DNA of 64,000 bases from Nodosilinea sp. WJT8-NPBG4 (GCA_019359285.1 JAHHHQ010000066.1:1-64000); one strand, 5' to 3'. Counted from the stretch's first letter, positions 1 through 8,639 are shown. Notes: generated from the sequence alone by a model not told the origin. Numbers and translations are program-made.

Positions 1-65
1 CCAGGCAGCCAATCCTTGATTCGTTCCCATTGGTCATCGCGTAGGGCGTAGCGGCGGGTTGGCAT
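1..65 (-). CDS. IS5-family transposase, N-terminal fragment (runs off window)
   Basis: Starting with ATG at 65 and reading leftward the frame encodes MPTRRYALRDDQWERIKDWL before leaving the window. This N-terminus (a basic start followed by a DxQWxxIxxxLP pattern) is typical of IS5-superfamily transposases carrying a DUF4096-like N-terminal domain. Only 21 codons are visible, so catalytic DDE residues cannot be inspected. The start lies inside the 3' end of the adjacent glycosyltransferase reading frame, in a different frame, because that gene reads into the IS. Confidence 0.7.
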   Translation of the reverse strand, partial: MPTRRYALRDDQWERIKDWLP

Positions 66-122
66 CAGTATCACAAACCTGAAACTCAACTTCTCCCACC
101 TTACCTAATTGATGACACGCCC
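1..122 (-). mobile_element. Partial IS5-like insertion sequence, one end
   Basis: On the minus strand the element begins at position 122 with GGGCGTGTCATCAATTA and runs off the left edge of the window. The base triplet just outside is CTA. Almost the same terminus (GGGCGTGTAATCAATTA, one mismatch) is found at 63981 at the other edge, also preceded by CTA, so this is a repeated terminal sequence. About 57 bases inside the terminus a transposase reading frame opens. The group within the IS5 superfamily cannot be fixed from this fragment. Confidence 0.8.
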
Positions 123-1227
123 TAGAGTTTTCAAAGTTTTTTGGCACTGAGAGATTTAGGTAGCCTGTTCGGTCTGAAGCATTTACCAAGTCATTTCCCC
201 CTTCAGCCAGGACGAACTCGGCACTTCGCGCCCCTGCACTCCCCTGTCCCAAAATCTCGTCGATCGCCCTTGCAACCTGTTCCGGAGCTATCAAATTGAC
301 GCAGGTATCCCAGGCAAAGGGGCAGGTGCCGCTATACCAGCAGGCTTGCTCGGTAAAGTTGGCGATGTTGCGTTCTGGGCAAGGGGCATAGCCCTGCAAA
401 TTGATGTGGGGTGCAGGCTGGCCGTAGCGGCCCTGCCAAGCTGGGCCGAACAGGGTAACGGTGGGGGTGCCCACGGCAGCAGCGATGCGGGCCGGCCCAG
501 TATCGACAGCCACTACGCAGTCGAGCTGAGCGAAGAGAGCCGCTAGGTCTCGCAGCGATCCTCTCGGCCAGAGGGTAGCGCCCTCGAGCTGATCGACGAT
601 CGCCTGGGCCTGCTCAGGATCTGCGCCCGCTGGCACAATCAGGCTAGCCCCATAGCGCTGGTGCAGCGATCGACCCAGGGCAACGAATCGATCGGGTGAC
701 CACTGCTTGATGGCCATGCCCGCATCGGGGTAGAGAGCAATTTGGGGATGCCCAAGGGAGAGTAACTGGGTTTGCACCCGATCGCATTCCTCAGCGGTAG
801 GGTGCAGACGAGGATGGCGGTGCTCGCTGGCTGCGACCTCTGTAATTAGGCCTTCATCTAGAAGGATCTGGAGCATGCGATCGCTCACTCCCTGATCCGG
901 CGGTGGGCTGCGCCACAGATTCGTCACCGTTTGCTGGGCCCCACTCTGGCGCACTAGGTCGGCGATACCGTCGTAGGTGGTGTCAGTCACCACGAGGTCG
1001 TAGGGCGATCGCAGTGCCTCTGTCACCGCCTGCCGCGCTTGGCCGGCTGGAGCCCGCAAGACACGGTGCACCTGGGGGTGATGGTGCAGCAAACTATCCC
1101 CAGGCGCAAAGGTCAGCACCGTCATATGGGCCTGGGGGTGAGATGCCGTCAGCGCTTGAATCGCGGGCAGAGCAATTAAAACATCGCCAAGGCCCCCAAG
1201 CAGCTCAATAAAGAGGATCTTGGTCAT
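34..1227 (-). CDS. GT9 family glycosyltransferase (heptosyltransferase-like), 3' end altered by IS
   Basis: This 397-residue protein is a two-lobed GT9 enzyme, a family that transfers heptose or other sugars from ADP- or nucleotide-activated donors onto lipopolysaccharide-like acceptors at the inner face of the membrane. The N-terminal lobe begins FIELLGGLGDVLIALPAIQA, the classic nucleotide-sugar-binding start, and the C-terminal lobe contains VVAVDTGPARIAAAVGTPTV, the conserved donor-site loop. The homologous part ends near residue 328. The last 29 residues are encoded by the IS that begins at position 122, and the residues between are low-similarity tail, so the native C-terminus has probably been replaced. 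It lies apart from the heptose operon further right but on the same strand. Confidence 0.85.
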   Translation of the reverse strand: MTKILFIELLGGLGDVLIALPAIQALTASHPQAHMTVLTFAPGDSLLHHHPQVHRVLRAPAGQARQAVTEALRSPYDLVVTDTTYDGIADLVRQSGAQQTVTNLWRSPPPDQGVSDRMLQILLDEGLITEVAASEHRHPRLHPTAEECDRVQTQLLSLGHPQIALYPDAGMAIKQWSPDRFVALGRSLHQRYGASLIVPAGADPEQAQAIVDQLEGATLWPRGSLRDLAALFAQLDCVVAVDTGPARIAAAVGTPTVTLFGPAWQGRYGQPAPHINLQGYAPCPERNIANFTEQACWYSGTCPFAWDTCVNLIAPEQVARAIDEILGQGSAGARSAEFVLAEGGNDLVNASDRTGYLNLSVPKNFENSRACHQLGKVGEVEFQVCDTDANPPLRPTR

Positions 1228-1521
1228 GGAGAAGAGGCGCGGAGTGGTGCAGAGCTTATGGCTGCGGCGCTAATCGGTGTTTAGCTAGAACGCAAAACCA
1301 TTCGCGTTGCGTGGAAATATCTCTTCAACAAGCTACTGGCGAGAGCTAAAACCTGCATCTTTCTCAGGGGAGGGTCTAGGTCATGGGTATGGCATACGGA
1401 TATCTGGGCAGAGAGCAGAGGGGATCCGACCCGGAACCTGCAATGTGAATGATGCTTTGCCCCAGCAAGATCTTTACGATCAAAAGAGATACCAATTCCT
1501 TGTTGTTCTTACCGAATTGTT
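1228..1521. other. Intergenic region without recognisable gene
   Basis: About 290 bases between divergently transcribed genes (the GT9 on the minus strand and the radical SAM gene on the plus strand). It presumably holds both promoters. I see no tRNA, repeat or conserved small gene; the short open frame here has no family resemblance. Confidence 0.5.
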
Positions 1522-2625
1522 TTGACCCAATCGATAACAACCGCACCCACCCTTGAGGGCACCCAACCGGCTACCCGCAGCACCGCCCATCGCCGCCGCT
1601 GGCTACCAGAGCAGGTCTTGTTTACCCCCGCCGCCTTGGACGAGCCTTGGGGGCAGCAAATTTTAGAGCGAGTCCAAGCGCTCGATCTGCCGGTGGAGTA
1701 TCTCAAGCAAAACCGTCTGACCGGCCTGCGGGGGGACTCTGAGCGTGAGACCTATGCGATCGCCAAGCGCACCCTAGCCGTAGTCACTGCCCCGGCTAGT
1801 CAGCTCAAGCTGACGCCAATTCCGCCCTCGGCTGACTGGCAGTTTCATTTGGCCCAGGGCTGCCCAGCCCACTGCCAGTACTGCTACCTGGCAGGCAGTC
1901 TTCAGGGGCCGCCCGTGATTCGCGCATATGCCAACTTGCCACAGATTTTAGACAACCTCAAGCACTACGAGCACCCCGATCGCCTCACCACCTACGAAGT
2001 CAGCTGCTACACCGACCCCCTGGGCATTGAGCACCTCACCGGCAGCCTGGCGGAGTGCATTCGCTACTTTGGCACTCGCGATCGCGCTCAGCTGCGCTGG
2101 GTCTCCAAGTTTGACCAGGTAGATGACCTGCTCACCCTGCCCCACCACGGTCGCACCCGCTGCCGCTTCAGCATCAATGCCGCCGCGGTCTCTCGGCTGT
2201 TAGAGGGGGGCACAGCCTCGGTTGCCGAGCGGTTGCAGGCCATTCGCAAGCTCGCCCTCCCGGTAGAGCAGGGTGGTGGTGGCTACCCGGTGGGGCTAGT
2301 GATCGCCCCAATCATGCCCATTGAGAACTGGCAAGACGAGTATAGCCAACTGCTAGAGGCTGCTGCTAACGCCCTCGACTTTGACTGCGACCTCACCTTC
2401 GAGCTGATTTCCCATCGGTTTACCCCTGGGTCTAAGGGGGTGCTAGAGCAGTGGTATCCCAACAGCAAGCTAGACCTAGACGAGTCGACCCGCACCACCA
2501 AGCGCAACAAGTTTGGCGGCACCAAGTACGTCTACGATCGCGACACAATGACCGAGCTGCGCACCTTTTTTGAAGGGGCGATCGCACGGTGGTTTCCCCA
2601 GGGCAAGATTCTCTACTGGACTTAG
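1522..2625 (+). CDS. Spore photoproduct lyase family radical SAM protein
   Basis: A 367-residue radical S-adenosylmethionine protein of the spore-photoproduct-lyase family. The [4Fe-4S] site is the CxxxCxxC motif in GCPAHCQYCYL near residue 118, the spacing used by this family. Members in spore formers reverse the UV-induced thymine dimer of spores by radical chemistry; cyanobacteria do not sporulate and the role of their homologues is not established. The start is uncertain: TTG at 1522 is the first workable codon and is followed by a poorly conserved leader before RRRWLPEQVLFTP, where family similarity starts. It stands alone, transcribed divergently from the GT9 gene. Confidence 0.8.
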   Translation: MTQSITTAPTLEGTQPATRSTAHRRRWLPEQVLFTPAALDEPWGQQILERVQALDLPVEYLKQNRLTGLRGDSERETYAIAKRTLAVVTAPASQLKLTPIPPSADWQFHLAQGCPAHCQYCYLAGSLQGPPVIRAYANLPQILDNLKHYEHPDRLTTYEVSCYTDPLGIEHLTGSLAECIRYFGTRDRAQLRWVSKFDQVDDLLTLPHHGRTRCRFSINAAAVSRLLEGGTASVAERLQAIRKLALPVEQGGGGYPVGLVIAPIMPIENWQDEYSQLLEAAANALDFDCDLTFELISHRFTPGSKGVLEQWYPNSKLDLDESTRTTKRNKFGGTKYVYDRDTMTELRTFFEGAIARWFPQGKILYWT

Positions 2626-2632
2626 TAGGTTG

Positions 2633-2722
2633 CAAGCCAAAGGTGACGGATTGATGAGGGTATAAGGTTTAAGGTTCAAGGTGCATGACCTGCCCTAAAC
2701 CTTATACCCTGAACCCTAGACC
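2633..2722. repeat. Intergenic palindromic repeat, copy 1
   Basis: A leader CAAGCCAAAGGTGACGGATT is followed by a perfect 15-base inverted repeat, AGGGTATAAGGTTTA at 2657-2671 and its complement at 2696-2710. The leader recurs at 37150 and the palindrome core recurs at 24474. It sits just 3' of two convergent genes and may also serve as a bidirectional terminator. Confidence 0.75.
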
Positions 2723-2723
2723 G

Positions 2724-3530
2724 TTATAGCGGCAGCAAGTTGGGAGCATTCTGGCTGCGATCGTGCAAGGTAGTGGGCAACTCCTGGTGGTAAGCCCCCG
2801 AAGGCAGCACGCCACAGCCGCCGTAGCGCTGCATCACCCGCTGCTGAACCAAAACATCTTCACCACAGGCCTGGGCGGGCAGGTCTTGCCAAAAGCTAAA
2901 GCCCCCGATCGCCAACAGTTTGGCCCGGTTAAATAATACGCAGCCTGCCACCCAGGCCACATGGTAGGGGCTGGGTCGGCGGGGAGTTAGGCCAAACCGC
3001 TGCTGTAGATGGTAGGGGTTGGCGGCATTGTGGAGCCGCCAGCGTTCCCACTCGGGGGTGTCCTGGCGCAGGGTTTCGGGCTGCACTGGGCCTTCCCAAA
3101 AGGTCAGGGGTTGGTGCTCGTTGGGGCGCACATCGTCGATGTAGCTGAGGCCGATTGGCGGGTTGCCGACAAAACCGCAGCTTTCCCGCTCAATGGTGTT
3201 GAGCAGCAGCTTGAGCACCCAAGGCTCTAGCAACACATCGTCGTCGAGAAACAGCACGTAGGGAGCCGTCGCCTGATTCAGCAAGAAGTGCCGCTGTTCG
3301 GAAATGCCTCGCCGGGGCAAGTGTTTGAGAATTTGGGCGGGGGTGTGGTGGGCTGCCAGCACTCGCACCACCGTCTGTATCGTGCCCACGTCGGCTACAT
3401 CTTGGTCTTCGCTCTGGTCAGACACGATGACCCGAAAGTCTGTGTAGGTCTGGGCGCACAGACTGGTCAGGGTGACGGCCAGGGCATCGGGCCGGTTGTA
3501 GGTAGGAATGAGGACGTCGATGGTGGGCAT
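2724..3530 (-). CDS. GT2 family glycosyltransferase
   Basis: A 268-residue GT-A fold glycosyltransferase of family 2. The N-terminus VLIPTYNRPDALAVTL is the usual nucleotide-binding start, FLDDDVLLEPW near residue 93 carries the metal-binding acidic motif, and a conserved GED motif occurs in AQACGEDVLVQQRV near residue 225. No membrane helices are evident, so it is probably cytosolic or peripheral. The acceptor and donor cannot be predicted. It is separated from the heptose operon by an SDR gene and a sensory-rhodopsin-transducer homologue but belongs to the same glycan-rich neighbourhood. Confidence 0.85.
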   Translation of the reverse strand: MPTIDVLIPTYNRPDALAVTLTSLCAQTYTDFRVIVSDQSEDQDVADVGTIQTVVRVLAAHHTPAQILKHLPRRGISEQRHFLLNQATAPYVLFLDDDVLLEPWVLKLLLNTIERESCGFVGNPPIGLSYIDDVRPNEHQPLTFWEGPVQPETLRQDTPEWERWRLHNAANPYHLQQRFGLTPRRPSPYHVAWVAGCVLFNRAKLLAIGGFSFWQDLPAQACGEDVLVQQRVMQRYGGCGVLPSGAYHQELPTTLHDRSQNAPNLLPL

Positions 3531-3610
3531 GGTGAGGGTAGGGGGTGAGGGGAATTCTGACTGCTAAAATCCTCGGTATAGAGCGTTGCACAGGTCTAAG
3601 GTTTAAGGCC

Positions 3611-3631
3611 GTAGGGTGGGCAATGCCCACC
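3611..3631. repeat. 21-bp palindromic repeat, copy 1
   Basis: GTAGGGTGGGCAATGCCCACC. The core GGTGGGCA-A-TGCCCACC is a perfect inverted repeat around one base. The same 21 bases recur at 11596-11616, in both cases shortly after a TAAGGTTTAAGG string. Confidence 0.75.
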
Positions 3632-3642
3632 TAAAACTCGGA

Positions 3643-3671
3643 GCAGGCGTACAGCGCTAGGGCACGCCTGC
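3643..3671 (-). terminator. Probable terminator of the SDR gene
   Basis: GCAGGCGT (3643-3650) pairs with ACGCCTGC (3664-3671) across a 13-base loop. Read on the minus strand it follows the stop of the SDR gene by about 25 bases and is followed by a short T-rich stretch. Confidence 0.45.
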
Positions 3672-3695
3672 CCTTCGCGCTGCATGCCTAAAGCT

Positions 3696-4574
3696 TTACT
3701 TGAGCGACTTGAAAGTCTTATTCTTCAGGCCTTCGCGGCTGTGGCGCAGGTTAGACAGCTGCCCGGTGGGCTCGCGTTTGAGCTCCTCGGGCACCTGATC
3801 GCCCATAGGCCCTTTGCCGATGGTCACACCACCGTCGGCTAGCCACAGCGCGCCGGTGACGTAGCTGGCCTCATCCGACGCCAGAAAGGCGTAGACGTTG
3901 GCCATTTCTTCTGCCGTGCCCCGCCGCCCCATGGGGGTCGCCTGAATTAGGGTTTCCTCCATTTGCTCATCCATCGGGCTGGTCTCTTTGTGGGTCCAGG
4001 CGGTGTCGATCGCACCGGGGCAGACGCAGTTGGCGCGCACGCCGTGCTTGGCCTGCTCCACCGCTACGCCTTTCATAAAGGAGTGCACCCAGCCTTTGGT
4101 GCCGCCGTAGACAGCATTTTGGGCCAGCCCGTTAAACCCGGCCTCTGAGCCCGCCGACACAATATTGCCCCGGCTTTTTTGCAGATGGGGCAGGGCGTAT
4201 TTGGTCATCAAAAACGCCGAGCGAATGTTCATCTGAATGGTGCGATCGAATAGATCGACCGGGTAGTCTTGGGTTTCAGCAGTGACTAGAAACACCCCAG
4301 CGTTGTTGACCAGAATATCGAGCTGGCCAAAGGCATCGATCGCCGCCTGCACGCAAGCTTCGGCATCTTCGGTCTGGGAGATATCGCCTTTGTAGGTCAC
4401 GACCTCGCCGCCTTGCTGCTGAATGGTTTGGGCGACATCCTCAATTGGGTCGTCGGGCAAGCCATTGATCAGAATCTTGGCCCCTTCGAGGGCAAATTTG
4501 TGGGCGATCGCCTCGCCAATTCCGGTAGCGGCCCCGGTAATTACGGCTACCTTGCCATCTAAGCGTCCAGTCAT
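3696..4574 (-). CDS. SDR family oxidoreductase
   Basis: A 292-residue classical short-chain dehydrogenase/reductase. Visible motifs are the cofactor-binding TGAATGIG near residue 14, NNAG near 92, and the catalytic YxxxK in VYGGTKGW near 157. A C-terminal extension of about 40 residues after the usual end is basic and poorly conserved. ATG at 4574 is chosen because AAGGA lies 8 bases upstream; an earlier in-frame start would add an unconserved leader. The substrate cannot be inferred. It resembles the glucose/3-oxoacyl-type dehydrogenases but motif evidence alone does not separate them. Confidence 0.85.
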   Translation of the reverse strand: MTGRLDGKVAVITGAATGIGEAIAHKFALEGAKILINGLPDDPIEDVAQTIQQQGGEVVTYKGDISQTEDAEACVQAAIDAFGQLDILVNNAGVFLVTAETQDYPVDLFDRTIQMNIRSAFLMTKYALPHLQKSRGNIVSAGSEAGFNGLAQNAVYGGTKGWVHSFMKGVAVEQAKHGVRANCVCPGAIDTAWTHKETSPMDEQMEETLIQATPMGRRGTAEEMANVYAFLASDEASYVTGALWLADGGVTIGKGPMGDQVPEELKREPTGQLSNLRHSREGLKNKTFKSLK

Positions 4575-4821
4575 GGGTGAATCCTTACTTGTAGAAGGCA
4601 CTTCTTCAGCATTAGAAGAAACAACCAAGTTGCCCTCTGTTAGAGGTGAGATTCAGCTACAGCTTCTTCGTTTTGAAGGCTGAAAATGTTCCTCAGTGAG
4701 CCAATTTTTGATGACACAAACCTCTCTAAACCAGCCAGCAAAATTGTCGAACTGGCTCCCTTGATAGACGTAGGCGTTGGGCAAAATCGCTAGTCTCCTA
4801 AGTAAATGCAGGAGAATTTCT

Positions 4822-5196
4822 ATGGCACATCCCATCGGCAAAACCTATTGGGCGATCGCAGAGGGCTACATTCCCCCCGACGACACCGACCGACCGCCAG
4901 AATTTGTCAGCCATGAGACTGCCTGCCTGCTCAACACCTCTGACCAGGAGGCTCAGGTACAAATCACACTGTACTTTAGCGATCGCGAACCCGTTGGCCC
5001 CTATCACCTCACCGTGCCTGCTCGGCGCACTAAGCATGTGCGGTTCAACGACCTGCGCGATCCTGAACCAGTGCCCCGAGGCACCGAATATGCCAGCACG
5101 ATCGCCTCGGATGTGCCGATTGTGGTGCAGCATAGCCGGCTCGATTCTCGCCGGACAGATATTGCGCTGCTCAGCACCATAGCCTACGCCGGTTGA
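4822..5196 (+). CDS. Sensory rhodopsin transducer (ASRT) family protein
   Basis: A 124-residue soluble protein matching the Anabaena sensory rhodopsin transducer family from end to end, including WAIAEGYIPP near the N-terminus, EPVGPYHLTVPARRTKHVRF in the centre and VPIVVQHSRLDSR near the C-terminus. Family members form a beta-sandwich tetramer; the Anabaena protein binds the microbial rhodopsin and has been reported to bind DNA. GGAG 8 bases before ATG at 4822 supports the start. No rhodopsin gene is in this window, so the partner is either elsewhere or absent; many bacterial homologues occur without rhodopsin and some are thought to bind sugars or regulate carbohydrate genes. Confidence 0.9.
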   Translation: MAHPIGKTYWAIAEGYIPPDDTDRPPEFVSHETACLLNTSDQEAQVQITLYFSDREPVGPYHLTVPARRTKHVRFNDLRDPEPVPRGTEYASTIASDVPIVVQHSRLDSRRTDIALLSTIAYAG

Positions 5197-5315
5197 TGCC
5201 CCTGCCGAGGTTTTTAGAGGGCTGAATTGAGGTGTAAATCGATTAAAGCATTGTAGAAAAAGAACGAAAATCCGAAGCGCGAAGCACAGGATCAGTAGGT
5301 CGCAAAGGCCCCGTT

Positions 5316-5414
5316 AGCCCTCACCCCCAGCCCCTCTCCCATGAAGGAGAGGGGAGCCGGAAAACCTTTCAAAGTCCCTCTCCCAGCTTGGGAGAGGGAT
5401 TTAGGGTGAGGGCT
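5316..5414. repeat. MITE-like inverted-repeat element
   Basis: A 99-base segment bounded by AGCCCTCACCC and its complement GGGTGAGGGCT, with nested internal arms (CCCCTCTCCC / GGAGAGGGGA, and CCCTCTCCCA / TGGGAGAGGG). This is the form of the short palindromic elements that are scattered through many cyanobacterial genomes. It carries no convincing gene. Confidence 0.75.
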
Positions 5415-5496
5415 AGCTCTCGTCAGGAGGATTGTTCTCGATCTACTGAGGATAGGTTCATCGTAGGAACATGGCACTACCAGAAGACTCGGCTTG

Positions 5497-6591
5497 TCAA
5501 CGTGTTCCAACCAAATCAGCTGCAATAGGTAAAGTCCCTTGCGGCAACAGCTTCAGCACCGCTGCTACCACCGCCTCAGGTTCTACTAAACGCAGGCAAT
5601 TGTGGTGCCCCTCAGGGCAAACACTGCGGTAGCAAAGGCGGCAGGGCACATCATGAAACAGCACCCGGTGGGGCACCTGCCACGGAGTGTGCTGCAAATT
5701 CGTTAGGGCATAAAGATCCACCACGGGGGTGCCCACGGCGGCGGCAATGTGGACGGGACCAGTGTTGTTCGAGAGCAGCAGGGGCGCGGCGGCGAGCAGG
5801 GCCGACAGTTCCGCCAGGGTGAGTAGACCCACCAGCGAGAGGGACGGGGCGATCATCTGGCTGCGAATGCTTTCCACCAGTTCCCCTTCGCCAGCGGTGC
5901 CGGTAAAGAGTACGGCAATACCCTGGTTGACAAGCGATCGCCCCACCTCAGCAAACAGCTCCGGCGGGTAGCGCCGGGAGGAGGCCGAGGCTCCGGGGTG
6001 CACCACAATCCAGGGCTGGGAAGGGCTAAGCCCTAGGTTTTCTAAAAGGCTGGAGACGCTCCGGTGGGCTGCCTTAGGCACCGTCATCTGCAATCGTTCA
6101 TCGGCGGTGCGGTAACCGACGCTGGCGACGAGGTCGAGTTGGCGCTGCACCTCGTGGCGAGTTAGCTCAGGCTCAGGGTCGCGGATGGTGTCGGTGAGCA
6201 GCTGGTAAGGGTTTTCACGGCAGTGAGCCAGCCGCAGGGGAATGTCGGCCATGTAAGCCATAAAGGCCGTGGGCAGAGGGTTTTGGCTATAGACGGTAAA
6301 AATAATGGCGGCGTCGAACTGGCGCGATCGCAGCGCCTCAATCACCGCCTGCTCGGGCTGGCTGTTTTGGCGGGGGGCGGTAGCTTTGAGCCAGGGAGCA
6401 TCGTAGACCCAGACGTCATCCACCATGGGCAGATGGGGCGCCAGAGCCGCCCCGGCCGCCGAGGTCATCAGCGTGATCTGGCTGTCGGGTCGGGTGGCCT
6501 TGATCGCCGCCAGGGCCGGGGTGGTCATCAGCACATCCCCTAGGCTGTCGAGGCGGACACAGAGAATGTTTTGGGCCGTACTCCAGTCCAT
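5497..6591 (-). CDS. GT9 family glycosyltransferase (heptosyltransferase-like)
   Basis: A 364-residue GT9 enzyme, last gene of the heptose operon. It starts ILCVRLDSLGDVLMTTPALA, carries a phosphate-contact segment VHPGASASSRRYP near residue 197 and the donor-site loop NNTGPVHIAAAVGTPVVDLY near 274. A cysteine-rich CRLCYRSVCPEGHHNCLRL segment near 317 is common in cyanobacterial GT9 proteins. Its ATG overlaps the stop codon of hldE by one base (TGATG), so translation is coupled. It probably uses the ADP-heptose made by the upstream enzymes; the acceptor is unknown. Confidence 0.9.
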   Translation of the reverse strand: MDWSTAQNILCVRLDSLGDVLMTTPALAAIKATRPDSQITLMTSAAGAALAPHLPMVDDVWVYDAPWLKATAPRQNSQPEQAVIEALRSRQFDAAIIFTVYSQNPLPTAFMAYMADIPLRLAHCRENPYQLLTDTIRDPEPELTRHEVQRQLDLVASVGYRTADERLQMTVPKAAHRSVSSLLENLGLSPSQPWIVVHPGASASSRRYPPELFAEVGRSLVNQGIAVLFTGTAGEGELVESIRSQMIAPSLSLVGLLTLAELSALLAAAPLLLSNNTGPVHIAAAVGTPVVDLYALTNLQHTPWQVPHRVLFHDVPCRLCYRSVCPEGHHNCLRLVEPEAVVAAVLKLLPQGTLPIAADLVGTR

Positions 6592-8092
6592 CAGGCATCC
6601 CTCGGTGCGGTACGAATCTGCTGAATCAAGTTGGTGGTCGAGCGATCGCCCAGGTAGGGCAAAATCACCACCTCGCCGCCCAGTTCCTCAATTAAAGGGG
6701 TTTCGGGCAGAGAATGGCGGGTGTAGTCGCCGCCCTTGGTGTAGACATCGGGGCCAATCAGGCGAATTAACTCGCGGGGCGCCAGGTCGGCAAAGGGGAC
6801 AACGTAGTCGACACAGCCCAGGGCGGCCAGCATGGTCAGCCGGTCAGCTAATCCATTCACCGGACGAGAGGGCCCTTTGAGCTGGCGAATGCTCTCGTCG
6901 GTATTTACCCCCACGATCAGCACATCCCCCAGGGCTTTGGCCTGCTCCAGGCAGGTGACATGGCCCGAGTGCAGAATGTCGAAGCAGCCGTTGGTGAACA
7001 CAATCCGCTGACCCAGAGCACGCTGCTGGGCCACCACCGAGGTCAGCTCGGCCGGGTCAGCAATGCGCTTATTGCCCTCCGCCAGGGAGCGCCGCAGGGT
7101 GAGAGGGTGGCAGCGCGTCGTCCCCGGCTGGGTGACAATGATCCCCGTGGCCGTAGCCGCCAGCGATGCCGCCCCGTGGGGGTCAGCCCCGGCAGCCAGG
7201 GCCAGCGCCAAAGTGGCAAGTAGGTATCTCCCGCCCCGGTGGCATTGGCGCTAGGGGCCGGGTCGGCAAAGGTGCGGGCAGGGTCAGCCACCGTCCCTGT
7301 GTCGTCCTGCAAAAAAATCAGCGCCCCATCGCGATCGAGCGTAATTGCCGCCATCCGAGCCCCGGTAGCCGCCAGCACCCCCTGACCGTGGCGGGTCATT
7401 TGCTCAACCCGCTGCGCCCCAGATAGCCGGGGCAGATTCAGCAGAGCGATCGCCTCATCGTAGTTAGGTTTAACTGCCGTCACCCCCAACGGCGCATAGG
7501 TTTTCAGCCGCTTTGAGTCGGCCACCAGCAGGCGAGCGTAGCGCTCTTGCAGCCGCTGTAGATGGAGAATGACCCGAGGAGTGAGCACCCCATAGGCGTA
7601 GTCCGAAATCACCACCGCATCGCAGAGCGGAAACTGCTGGTTGAGCTGCTCGATCAGCCGGTCTTCTTCGATTTGGGAAATGGCTGCCGTGCTGCCCTGG
7701 TCAAAGCGCACCAGCAGCTGGTTGTCGGCCAACAGGCGCTGTTTGACCAGAGTTTGTCGATCGCGCGATCGCACCACGCCCTCGAGCTGAACCCCGGCGC
7801 GCTCTAGCTCTGTGCAGAGCTGACCACCCGGCGCATCATCCCCAATTACTGTCAAAAAATGAGTAGTGCCGCCCAGGCTAGCCACATTGGCCGCCGCATT
7901 GGCAGCCCCACCGGGCACATACTCAGCTTCAGCCACATCGACAATCGGTACCGGCCCCTCGCGACAGAGGCGATTGGCTGCCCCTTGCAAGTAGCTGTCG
8001 AGAATGGCATCGCCAATCACCAGCACCCGCAGGTGGGGAAAGCGATCGATCCAACTAAGGAAACACTGGGTCTGGGTGTCTGGAGTAGGCAT
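6591..8092 (-). pseudogene. hldE: Bifunctional HldE (heptose kinase / ADP-transferase) with one-base frameshift
   Basis: The N-terminal part is a PfkB-type D-glycero-beta-D-manno-heptose-7-phosphate kinase (GGAANAAANV near residue 70 and SANATGAGDTYL near 280). The C-terminal part is the heptose-1-phosphate adenylyltransferase, with the signature TNGCFDILHSGHV. The frame breaks directly after GAGDTYL around 7215-7220: restoring one C in the local GGC would give a continuous protein of 500 residues, the normal size of HldE. As read, the kinase frame runs into an unrelated tail and the transferase is in another frame. It is either a real disabling mutation or a base-calling error; all key motifs are intact on both sides, which favours a recent event or an error. 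ATG 8092 lies inside the end of gmhB. Confidence 0.85.
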
Positions 8093-8639
8093 AGCTCTGC
8101 TGAAGAATGAGGTCGGCAGCTTGGTCAAAGGTCAGGGCCGTCCGGTGGGGCACTCGCCCCGGCGTCAATATCCACTCGGTCTCGTTGCCGTTGATAATCA
8201 AAACGGTGCGGCACCCGGCCCGATGCCCCGCTTCCACATCGTTGAGAATGTCTCCCACCAGCCAGGAACGGACCAGGTCAAGCCCCAGATCGGTCTGAGC
8301 CTGCAGCAGCATGCCCGGCTCAGGCTTGCGACAGCCACAGCTCACCGCATAGCCCGCCACACTGCCCTGGGGATGGTGAGGGCAGTAGTAGAAACCCGCG
8401 ATCGGCACCCCCAGCAGCTGGCGCAGGCGTTGCTCCATGGGGGCGATCGCCGCCTCCGCAAAATATCCCCGCGCCACCCCCGACTGATTAGTCACCACCA
8501 CCAGCGCAAACCCGGCCTCGTGCAGCCGCTGCACCCCAGTCGCCACCCCAACGCACAGCCGCATCTGCGCCGGGTCCACGTTGTAGGGCACGTCTTCGAT
8601 CAGGGTGCCGTCCTTGTCGAGAAAGATCGCGGGGAGCAT
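8055..8639 (-). CDS. gmhB: D-glycero-D-manno-heptose 1,7-bisphosphate phosphatase
   Basis: A 194-residue HAD-superfamily phosphatase. It begins with the nucleophile motif FLDKDGTL, has the SG motif in VVTNQSGVARGYF, the lysine motif in CRKPEPGML and the acidic VGDILNDVEAG motif. The zinc-binding set CPHH...CGC near residues 92-109 separates GmhB and histidinol-phosphatase-like members from other HAD enzymes. Position between the GmhA fusion and hldE supports the heptose rather than the histidine assignment. It would remove the 7-phosphate from heptose 1,7-bisphosphate in the cytoplasm. The 3' end overlaps the start of hldE by 38 bases. Confidence 0.9.
   Translation of the reverse strand: MLPAIFLDKDGTLIEDVPYNVDPAQMRLCVGVATGVQRLHEAGFALVVVTNQSGVARGYFAEAAIAPMEQRLRQLLGVPIAGFYYCPHHPQGSVAGYAVSCGCRKPEPGMLLQAQTDLGLDLVRSWLVGDILNDVEAGHRAGCRTVLIINGNETEWILTPGRVPHRTALTFDQAADLILQQSYAYSRHPDPVFP

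Noticed and set aside
5292..5525. 77-codon open frame across the MITE-like repeat
   Set aside because: It is made of the palindromic repeat (SPHPKSLSQAGRGTLKG type translation), a well-known false gene.
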